A stretch of 9,695 nucleotides of DNA, taken from contig CAMKZP010000100.1 in assembly GCA_946477805.1 (NCBI GenBank), positions 1-9,695 of the forward strand, written 5' to 3'. Position 1 is the first letter of the stretch; each line of letters begins with the position of its first letter. A model generated the notes under the pieces. That model was not told the origin of the DNA. It was given only the letters and a program-made list of their open reading frames with translations, and did not search any database. This stretch comes from an uncultured Enterobacter sp. (GTDB lineage Bacteria > Pseudomonadota > Gammaproteobacteria > Enterobacterales > Enterobacteriaceae). Of the stretch, positions 1-5,276 are shown piece by piece. A program made the translations under genes and the position numbers.

Positions 1-1
1 G

Positions 2-187
2 ACCTTAACCATTGATATCACCACCTCCGTCGACAACAGCCGTGGTCGCTGGGAGGCGCTGTTCAACCGCCTGCAAACCGTCAGCAGCCTGCCCGCCGGG
101 AAGCTGACCATCCACGACTTCGGCGCGACGCCGGGCGTGGCGCGCATTCGTATCGAACAGGTTTTTGAGGGGGTGAGCCATGCGTGA
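2..187 (+). CDS. mdcC: Malonate decarboxylase delta subunit (acyl-carrier protein), 3' end only
   Basis: The frame beginning at base 2 is open for 61 codons and ends in TGA at 185-187; the start lies outside the window. The visible part holds the typical MdcC C-terminal motifs SVDNSRGRWEALFNRL (about residues 9-24 of the visible part) and LPAGKLTIHDFGATPGVARI (about 30-49). MdcC is the small carrier subunit of biotin-independent malonate decarboxylase. It bears a phosphoribosyl-dephospho-CoA arm on a serine near its N-terminus, and that serine lies upstream of this window. Acetyl and malonyl groups are held on this arm during decarboxylation. Its stop overlaps the mdcD start by 8 bases, which suggests translational coupling. 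The identification rests on recalled family motifs plus the operon context and is firm. Confidence 0.93.
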   Translation, partial: TLTIDITTSVDNSRGRWEALFNRLQTVSSLPAGKLTIHDFGATPGVARIRIEQVFEGVSHA

Positions 188-890
188 TGACAGCAGCTTT
201 ATTGAATTAAAAGCGCGCCAGCGCGCGCAGGCCCTGCTGGATGACGGCAGCTACCGCGAGCTGCTGGATCCGTTTGAAGGCATTATCTCTCCGTGGCTGG
301 GACCGCAGGGCATTGTTCCGCAGGCCGATGACGGCATGGTCGTCGCCAAAGGTACCATTAACGGCCAGCCTGCGGTCGTCGTGGCGATTGAAGGCGGCGT
401 GCGCCTGCAGGAAGCCAATCTCGGCCTGGCGGCGATTGCCGATATCCACGCGGCGATTGTTGACCTGCGCCGCTATACCCCGGTAGTCGGGATTGTGGCC
501 GGAACCGTGGGCTGCTTCGGCGGGATGTCCATCGCCGCGGCGCTGTGCAGCTACCTGATCGTGACTCGCGAGGCGCGTCTTGGCCTTAACGGCCCGCAGG
601 TTATCGAGCAGGAGGCGGGCATTGAAGAGTACGACTCCCGCGACCGTCCGTTTATCTGGAGCATGACTGGCGGCGAAGTACGCTATGAAAGCGGTCTGGT
701 GGATGCGCTGGTCGGCGACGGCGTCAACGCGGTGAAAGCGGCGATGAACGACGCGATTGCTAAAGGCGTCCCGGCGAAACACCGCACCGATAACTACGAC
801 GATTATCTTAACCGTCTGACGAATTTCGACACCCGCAAACAGGCCGATGCCGAACAGATTAACGCGCTTTTTGCCCGGGAGGTGAAATGA
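180..890 (+). CDS. mdcD: Malonate decarboxylase beta subunit, with an apparent 41-residue internal in-frame deletion
   Basis: MdcD pairs with MdcE to form the decarboxylase that removes CO2 from malonyl-S-MdcC, giving acetyl-S-MdcC. It is related to the carboxyltransferase beta subunit of acetyl-CoA carboxylase. Family motifs visible here are GIVPQADDGMVVAKG (44-58), VRLQEANLGLAAIADIHAAI (74-93), a Gly-rich GCFGGMSIAAALCSYLI (111-127) and GLNGPQVIEQEAGIEEYDSR (135-154). The start ATG at 180 follows a GAGGGGGTGA ribosome site (167-176) and overlaps mdcC. The protein has 236 residues; from memory the Klebsiella protein has about 277. The difference is one gap: Glu71-Gly72 runs straight into Gly73-Val74-Arg75-Leu76. 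Homologues carry about 41 extra residues there, including a loop like FQGGSxGEVxGxKI and a helix. The frame is intact, but activity is doubtful because an active-site glycine loop and part of the core are missing. Gene identity is firm; loss of function is inferred. Confidence 0.92.
   Translation: MRDDSSFIELKARQRAQALLDDGSYRELLDPFEGIISPWLGPQGIVPQADDGMVVAKGTINGQPAVVVAIEGGVRLQEANLGLAAIADIHAAIVDLRRYTPVVGIVAGTVGCFGGMSIAAALCSYLIVTREARLGLNGPQVIEQEAGIEEYDSRDRPFIWSMTGGEVRYESGLVDALVGDGVNAVKAAMNDAIAKGVPAKHRTDNYDDYLNRLTNFDTRKQADAEQINALFAREVK
390..398 (+). other. Inferred deletion junction within mdcD
   Basis: The codons GAA GGC GGC (Glu71-Gly72-Gly73) join two segments that in MdcD homologues are about 41 codons apart. 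In homologues the upstream segment continues with a GGSxGEVxGxKI loop, and the downstream segment is preceded by a strand ending Leu-Leu-Glu-Thr-Gly. Both expected parental edges would contain a GAA codon followed closely by GGCG-type sequence, so a short-homology deletion of about 123 bp, divisible by three, is plausible. The parental sequence is reconstructed from memory and is not visible here. Confidence 0.75.
878..882 (+). promoter_or_regulatory. Ribosome binding site of mdcE
   Basis: GGAGG lies 7 bases before the ATG at 890 and only 4 bases before the alternative ATG at 887. The spacing favours 890 as the main start of mdcE. Both ATGs overlap the mdcD stop (TGA 888-890), so MdcE synthesis is probably coupled to translation of mdcD. 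Confidence 0.7.
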
Positions 891-1690
891 TGAGTAATTC
901 AATAAGCCGTGGCGAACTCTGGCTGGAAACCCTCGCCCCGAACGCCAAACGTGTCGAAGGGCTTTGCCCGTCCGTGCAGGCGGCAGACGGCGAGCTGAAC
1001 GGTGAAGCGGTGCGTTTTGTCGCCGTGGTGCCGGATGCCAACAACCACTTCCCGCGCGCGGCGAAGGGTGAAGTGGGTTTGCTGGAGGGCTGGACGCTGG
1101 CGAAAGTGGTCAGCGAAACCGTCGCCGCTGATGCGGATAAGCCCGTCAAACGCCCGATTGTGGCGGTGATCGACGTTCCAAGCCAGGCCTACGGCCGTCG
1201 CGAAGAGGCGTTCGGTATCCACCAGGCGCTGGCCGGTGCCGCTGCCGCCTACGCTAACGCGCGTCTGGCTGGCCACCCGGTGATTGGGCTTATCGTCGGC
1301 AAGGCGATGTCCGGCGCGTTTCTGGCGCACGGCTACCAGGCCAACCGCCTGATTGCCTTTAACGACAAAGGCGTTCTCATCCACGCGATGGGCAAAGAGT
1401 CTGCGGCGCGCATTACGCTGCGCACCGTGGAGGCGCTGGAAAAACTGGCGGCAACCATTCCGCCAATGGCGTACGACATCAGCAACTACGCCACGCTGGG
1501 GCTGCTTTCCGACCTGCTGGACATCAGCAACCCGGATGCCCCGTCCGATAACGATCTGGCGCAGGTGAAAACCACGCTGCAACAGGCCATCAGTGACGCT
1601 CGTCAGGACACCACGTTGAAAAACCGTCTGGGTGCTGACAATCGCCGCAGCTCCGCTCTCGTACGCGAACGTATGCGAGCCAGCTGGTAA
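890..1690 (+). CDS. mdcE: Malonate decarboxylase gamma subunit
   Basis: MdcE is the partner of MdcD in the malonyl-S-ACP decarboxylase and resembles the carboxyltransferase alpha subunit of acetyl-CoA carboxylase. The 266 residues match the usual family length. Characteristic stretches are PIVAVIDVPSQAYGRREEAF (89-108), the Gly-rich GKAMSGAFLAHGYQANRLIA (137-156), which matches the active-site loop position of alpha-type carboxyltransferases, and KGVLIHAMGKESAARIT (160-176). I placed the start at ATG 890 from ribosome-site spacing; ATG 887 would add one Met. The gene begins on the mdcD stop codon. Nothing is truncated or unusual, in contrast to its partner mdcD. If MdcD is defective, this subunit would have no functional partner unless a second copy exists elsewhere. 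Confidence 0.96.
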   Translation: MSNSISRGELWLETLAPNAKRVEGLCPSVQAADGELNGEAVRFVAVVPDANNHFPRAAKGEVGLLEGWTLAKVVSETVAADADKPVKRPIVAVIDVPSQAYGRREEAFGIHQALAGAAAAYANARLAGHPVIGLIVGKAMSGAFLAHGYQANRLIAFNDKGVLIHAMGKESAARITLRTVEALEKLAATIPPMAYDISNYATLGLLSDLLDISNPDAPSDNDLAQVKTTLQQAISDARQDTTLKNRLGADNRRSSALVRERMRASW

Positions 1691-1710
1691 GTAAAAAGAG
1701 ACCTGCCAGA

Positions 1711-1761
1711 GATGCATAACCCCGTGGGCGCGCACGCTGCGCCCGCGCGGGAACGTGCATC
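1711..1761 (+). other. Long imperfect hairpin in the mdcE-mdcF gap
   Basis: The 125-bp gap between mdcE and mdcF contains nested inverted repeats: GATGCA (1711-1716) with TGCATC (1756-1761), CCCG (1721-1724) with CGGG (1748-1751), and TGGGCGC (1725-1731) with GCGCCCG (1739-1745, one G-U pair) around a 7-base loop. No T-run follows, so it does not look like an intrinsic terminator. It could be an RNA processing or stabilising element or a REP-like palindrome that separates subunit genes from transporter genes. The base pairing is seen directly; the role is inferred. No convincing promoter was recognised in the rest of the gap. Confidence 0.6.
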
Positions 1762-1815
1762 CTGAAAATAATAATCATCGCGCCAGTGCTTAAACTTTTT
1801 TACTACAGGTGATTT

Positions 1816-2775
1816 ATGACTTACGTAATTGTTCATGCTCTTGCACCGATTTTCGTCATCATGCTGCTGGGTTTCTGGGCCGGTAAGGCAAAGATGGTCG
1901 ATAACAAAAATGTTTCCCTGCTTAATATCTTCGTGATGGATTTTGCCCTGCCCGCCGCGCTGTTTAGCGCTACCGTGCAAACCCCGTGGACCGGCATCGT
2001 GGCGCAGTCCCCGCTGATCCTCGTCCTGACGCTGGCGATGTGGATCACCTATGCGGCCATCTACTTCCTCGCCACCGGCGTCTTTAAAAAATCCCCGCAG
2101 GACGCGGCCGTGCTGACGCTGACCGTCGCTCTGCCAAACTACGCGGCGCTTGGTCTGCCCATTCTCGGCAGCGTGCTGGGTGAAAGCTCATCCACCTCGC
2201 TGTCCGTGGCGGTCTCCATCGCCTGCGGTTCGGTGCTGATGACCCCGTTCTGCCTGCTGATTCTGGAACGTGAGAAAGCGCGCGCCGAGGGCAATAACTC
2301 GGGCTCAACGCTCTCCATGCTGCCGGTGCTGATGTGGCGCTCCATTAAGAAACCGATCGTAATGGGCCCGCTGCTGGGGGTGATCCTCTCCGCCATCGGT
2401 ATCAAAATGCCGGAGCTGGTGCTTGCCGCGATCAAACCGCTGGGGCTGTCCGCCACCGCTGCCGCGCTGTTCCTCACCGGGGTGATCCTCTCTGCCCGTA
2501 AGCTGCAGATTAACACCATGGTGATCACCTCCACCCTCGCCAAGCTGTTGATTCAGCCCGCGATTGCCTGGGGTATCGTTTTACTCTTCGGCCTGCACGG
2601 CTCCGTGGCGATCACCGCTATCCTGATGATTGCGCTCTCCGCAGGCTTCTTCGGCGTGGTGTTTGGTAACCGCTTCGGCGTGCAGTCGCCGGATGCTGAA
2701 GCCGTGCTGCTGTTAAGCTCCGTACTGTGTATCCTGTCGCTGCCGCTGTTTATCTCGCTGACTTCAGGAATGTAA
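1816..2775 (+). CDS. mdcF: Malonate transporter, auxin efflux carrier (AEC) family
   Basis: The 319-residue protein is a hydrophobic inner-membrane protein with about ten predicted membrane segments (roughly 5-22, 36-55, 67-90, 97-120, 128-150, 181-198, 205-227, 235-260, 265-285 and 295-317). A hydrophilic loop near 151-178 divides it into two halves, as is usual for the AEC fold. The motif ALPNYAALGLPILGSVLGE (105-123) is the conserved unwound-helix region of the family. Its position inside the mdc operon points to malonate uptake; the family alone would not define the substrate. AGGTGA (1807-1812) is a ribosome site close to the ATG. It follows mdcE after a hairpin-containing gap and precedes mdcG by 2 bases. 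Length and frame look intact. Confidence 0.93.
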   Translation: MTYVIVHALAPIFVIMLLGFWAGKAKMVDNKNVSLLNIFVMDFALPAALFSATVQTPWTGIVAQSPLILVLTLAMWITYAAIYFLATGVFKKSPQDAAVLTLTVALPNYAALGLPILGSVLGESSSTSLSVAVSIACGSVLMTPFCLLILEREKARAEGNNSGSTLSMLPVLMWRSIKKPIVMGPLLGVILSAIGIKMPELVLAAIKPLGLSATAAALFLTGVILSARKLQINTMVITSTLAKLLIQPAIAWGIVLLFGLHGSVAITAILMIALSAGFFGVVFGNRFGVQSPDAEAVLLLSSVLCILSLPLFISLTSGM

Positions 2776-2777
2776 TC

Positions 2778-3395
2778 ATGACCACAACATTACGCCCGCA
2801 CGACCTCATCTGGCTTACCGCGCGCGACGCGCTGGAAGGCATCACCGAATCCTGGGTGGAGGCGGCCTGGCATACCGGCCTGCCGGTGGTGGTGCGGCGT
2901 GATGTTGACAGTGAAGGCCGGATTCCGGTTGGCGTGCGCGGACTGCGCCGCGACCAGCGGGCGGCCGGGTGGGTGAAGCCCGAAAACGTATTACGCGTAG
3001 TTTCGCCCGAGGAACTGAGCGTCGCCGCCGTTCTGCTGCGTTCGCCGTTTGTCACCCAGCCGCCGGTTCAGGTGGCGCTACAGCTTGCCCAGCAGCCGTG
3101 GCCGTGGACGTGGGGCATTACCGGCAGCACCGGCTACGCGCTGGCGACCGGTATTCCGGTTATTCATGCCGACAGCGATCTCGACCTGCTGATCCGCGCG
3201 CCGCAGCCGGTTTCTCCTGATTCGTTTACCGCCTGGCAGTCTCAGCTTAGCCGCGCGCTGTGCCGGGCGGATACGCAGGTGGACACGCCCGAGGGCGGAT
3301 TCGCGCTGGCGGAGTGGCTGCGCGACGGCAAAACGCTGCTGAAAACCCGCCGTGGACCTCGCCTGGTGGCGGATCCGTGGCGCAGGGAGGAGTGA
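2778..3395 (+). CDS. mdcG: Malonate decarboxylase holo-ACP synthase (phosphoribosyl-dephospho-CoA transferase)
   Basis: MdcG transfers the 2'-(5''-phosphoribosyl)-3'-dephospho-CoA group, from the triphosphate precursor made by MdcB, onto the serine of apo-MdcC. It is a nucleotidyltransferase-like enzyme related in role to CitX of citrate lyase. The nucleotidyltransferase signature is visible: GSTGYALATG (116-125) followed by HADSDLDLLIR (130-140). Asp134 and Asp136 fall at the positions I recall as catalytic in Klebsiella MdcG. I chose ATG 2778 (205 residues) over an upstream in-frame ATG at 2727, because the upstream extension lies inside mdcF and AGGA (2766-2769) sits 8 bases before 2778. 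Its stop overlaps the mdcH start (TGATG). The gene is intact, so the cofactor-loading step appears preserved. Confidence 0.95.
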   Translation: MTTTLRPHDLIWLTARDALEGITESWVEAAWHTGLPVVVRRDVDSEGRIPVGVRGLRRDQRAAGWVKPENVLRVVSPEELSVAAVLLRSPFVTQPPVQVALQLAQQPWPWTWGITGSTGYALATGIPVIHADSDLDLLIRAPQPVSPDSFTAWQSQLSRALCRADTQVDTPEGGFALAEWLRDGKTLLKTRRGPRLVADPWRREE

Positions 3396-4291
3396 TGAAA
3401 ATACTGTTTACCTTTCCGGGGCAGGGCACGCAGCACGAAGGGATGCTGCAAAACCTGCCGGGAACGGAACTGGCCCAGGCGCGAGAGGTGCTTGGCGCTG
3501 AAGCTGATGGTCTCGACAGCGCTGACGCGTTGGCCCATACCCGCGCGGTTCAGCTTTCGCTGCTGATTGCCGGCGTGGCCTGGGCGCGCGAGCTGGAGCG
3601 CCGCGGCGTGTCGCCGGACATCGTCAGCGGGCTGTCCATTGGGGCCTATCCTGCTGCGGTCGTCGCCGGCGCGCTGGACTTCACGGACGCACTGACCCTG
3701 GTGGCGCTGCGCGGCGATCTGATGGAGCAGGCGTATCCGCACGGCTACGGCCTGACGGCAATCATGGGGCTCACCCTGCCGCAGGTGGAAACCCTTATCG
3801 AGGGGACGGGAACCTACATCGCCAACCTGAACGCTGAAACGCAGATCGTGATTGCCGGAACCGATGCGGGAATGGCGCAGGTAGCGGAGCGCGCCCTGGC
3901 GAAAGGCGCGAGCAAGGCCAAACGGCTGGCGGTCAGCGTGCCTTCGCACTGCGAGCTGCTGGCGGAGCCGGCGAAAAAGCTGGCGTCGGTGTTTGAATCG
4001 GTCAGCCTTTCACGCCCGCGCTGTGCGTACCTGAGCGGCAGCACCGGGCGCGTGCTCTGGCAGCCGGAGAAGATTGCCGACGATCTGGCGATGAATATGG
4101 CGCGCACCGTGCGCTGGCAGGAGGCGGTGATTTCCGCTAACGAGCGCGAAGCACGGCTGGCAATCGAGATGCCTCCCGGCGGCATTTTGACCTGCCTGAC
4201 GCGCCAGGCGGCGTGGGAAGGAGAATCAATTTCGCTGGAGCGCAGCGGGATGGACGTGGCGGTGCATCTGGCGGGGCGGCTTCAGCGGTGA
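3395..4291 (+). CDS. mdcH: Malonyl-CoA:ACP transacylase of the malonate decarboxylase system
   Basis: MdcH loads or re-activates the carrier subunit by transferring a malonyl group from malonyl-CoA to MdcC. It belongs to the FabD-like acyltransferase fold. Visible features are PGQGTQ (8-13), the nucleophile elbow GLSIGAYPA (79-87) with Ser81, Arg106 in LVALRGDLMEQA, and VPSH with His185 as the expected catalytic histidine. The length of 298 residues is normal. ATG 3395 was chosen because GGGAGGAG (3385-3392) lies just before it and it overlaps the mdcG stop; the longer open frame upstream only reads through mdcG in another frame. It is the last gene of the operon and converges on mdcR with a 37-bp gap holding a REP-like palindrome. 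Confidence 0.95.
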   Translation: MKILFTFPGQGTQHEGMLQNLPGTELAQAREVLGAEADGLDSADALAHTRAVQLSLLIAGVAWARELERRGVSPDIVSGLSIGAYPAAVVAGALDFTDALTLVALRGDLMEQAYPHGYGLTAIMGLTLPQVETLIEGTGTYIANLNAETQIVIAGTDAGMAQVAERALAKGASKAKRLAVSVPSHCELLAEPAKKLASVFESVSLSRPRCAYLSGSTGRVLWQPEKIADDLAMNMARTVRWQEAVISANEREARLAIEMPPGGILTCLTRQAAWEGESISLERSGMDVAVHLAGRLQR

Positions 4292-4327
4292 GTGTTGCCC
4301 GGTAAGCGTAGCGCCACCGGGCAATAC
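4292..4327. repeat. REP-like palindrome between convergent mdcH and mdcR
   Basis: TTGCCCGGT (4295-4303) and ACCGGGCAA (4316-4324) are perfect inverted repeats of 9 bases. The arms extend to 12 bases (4292-4303 with 4316-4327) with one G-T wobble, around the core AAGCGTAGCGCC. The sequence resembles the repetitive extragenic palindromes common in Enterobacter and Klebsiella. It nearly fills the gap between two convergent genes, where it may limit 3' RNA decay or act as a weak two-way stop signal. No T-run follows on the + strand, so a strong intrinsic terminator is not supported. Only one copy occurs in this window. Confidence 0.75.
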
Positions 4328-4328
4328 A

Positions 4329-5261
4329 TCATGCACTATCCTGCAAGCTGCGCGCGTACATCCGCCCCTCGGCGGCAAGCGCCCGCAGGCTCGGATCTTG
4401 CTCGCGGTTGCGGGCAAAGACGATGGCGATCAGCTGCTGCATTTGATACGGCTGCGCCAGCTTCAGAAGCTGCACTGAATTTTCGTACACTTTCTTCATT
4501 CTGCCCGGCATCAGCGTAAATCCAACCCCGGCCTGCACCAGGCTCAGCATTGAGAAAATGTCGTTTACGCGGGTGACGATCTCCGGCTCAAATCCGGCAA
4601 TATGAAACGCCTCCTGAAACCCCGCGTAGGTGGCAAACCCTTCCGCAAGGGCGACAAATTTCTGGTCTTTGTAATCGCGCAGATCCGCCGGGCCGCGGGT
4701 GTTCAGCGTGGCGGAGGCCGGTGCGGCAAGGAAAATGTCGTCGTGGAAGAGGGGCAGCACTTCGAGGCTGTTTCGGTCGATGTCGCTTTCAGAGATGGAG
4801 ATCAGTATCGCGTCCAGCGATCCTTCGTCCAGCATGTGGAGCAGGGTGTCGTTGGAGCCCATCGTCAGATCCATTTCCAGATCCGGGCGGCGCAGCTTCA
4901 TGCCCATGATCAGGCGCGGCACGGTTTCCAGCGTCAGCGAGTAGAGCGTACCCACGCGCAGCCGCCCCTGGCCGATACCGGCAATTTTACGGGATTCCTC
5001 CAGCCCCCGCTCCATCACCTGCATCACCTCCTGGCAGTACTCCAGCAGCGTCCAGGCGGAGGGGAGCGCAATCAGGTTGCGCCCTTTGTGCGTAAACAGC
5101 GGGCAGCGCACGTTCTCTTCCAGCGTGTGCAGCGCGCGGTGGACGCTGACGCCGCTCAGGCCCAGAGTTTCGGCGGTACGCGCAATATTCCCCTTCTCCA
5201 TGAAGGTCATGAAGATGCTGAGCTTGCGGAACGTAATCTCGCTTGTGGTATCGAAACTCAT
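4329..5261 (-). CDS. mdcR: LysR-family transcriptional regulator of malonate use
   Basis: The 310-residue protein has the usual LysR size. An N-terminal winged helix-turn-helix spans about residues 12-66, with the recognition region NIARTAETLGLSGVSVHRAL (25-44), followed by a linker helix and an effector-binding domain from about 99 to 300 that starts RLRVGTLYSLTLETVPRL. LysR regulators of mdc clusters activate the operon in response to malonate. The position directly beyond mdcH supports this role, although the sequence does not show the ligand. The ATG at 5261 follows GGGAGGG (5270-5264). It begins 15 bases after the yheS stop on the same strand, leaving no room for its own promoter in the gap. 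It is therefore either co-transcribed with yheS or driven from within the yheS 3' end. Confidence 0.87.
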   Translation of the reverse strand: MSFDTTSEITFRKLSIFMTFMEKGNIARTAETLGLSGVSVHRALHTLEENVRCPLFTHKGRNLIALPSAWTLLEYCQEVMQVMERGLEESRKIAGIGQGRLRVGTLYSLTLETVPRLIMGMKLRRPDLEMDLTMGSNDTLLHMLDEGSLDAILISISESDIDRNSLEVLPLFHDDIFLAAPASATLNTRGPADLRDYKDQKFVALAEGFATYAGFQEAFHIAGFEPEIVTRVNDIFSMLSLVQAGVGFTLMPGRMKKVYENSVQLLKLAQPYQMQQLIAIVFARNREQDPSLRALAAEGRMYARSLQDSA

Positions 5262-5276
5262 AACCCTCCCGGCGTG

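Noticed and set aside
207..902. 231-codon - strand open frame opposite mdcD
   Set aside because: It is a shadow of mdcD; no ribosome site or protein family was recognised.
899..1735. 278-codon - strand open frame opposite mdcE
   Set aside because: It mirrors the strongly supported mdcE, has low-complexity His/Arg-rich composition and shows no recognisable motif.
1711..1775. Rho-independent terminator after mdcE
   Set aside because: The stem is GC-rich, but the bases after it are CTGAAAATAATAATC with no T-run, and the operon continues downstream.
2727..2777. N-terminal extension of mdcG to an upstream ATG
   Set aside because: The extension overlaps the mdcF 3' end. The ATG at 2778 has a well-spaced AGGA site and places Asp134/Asp136 at the expected family positions.
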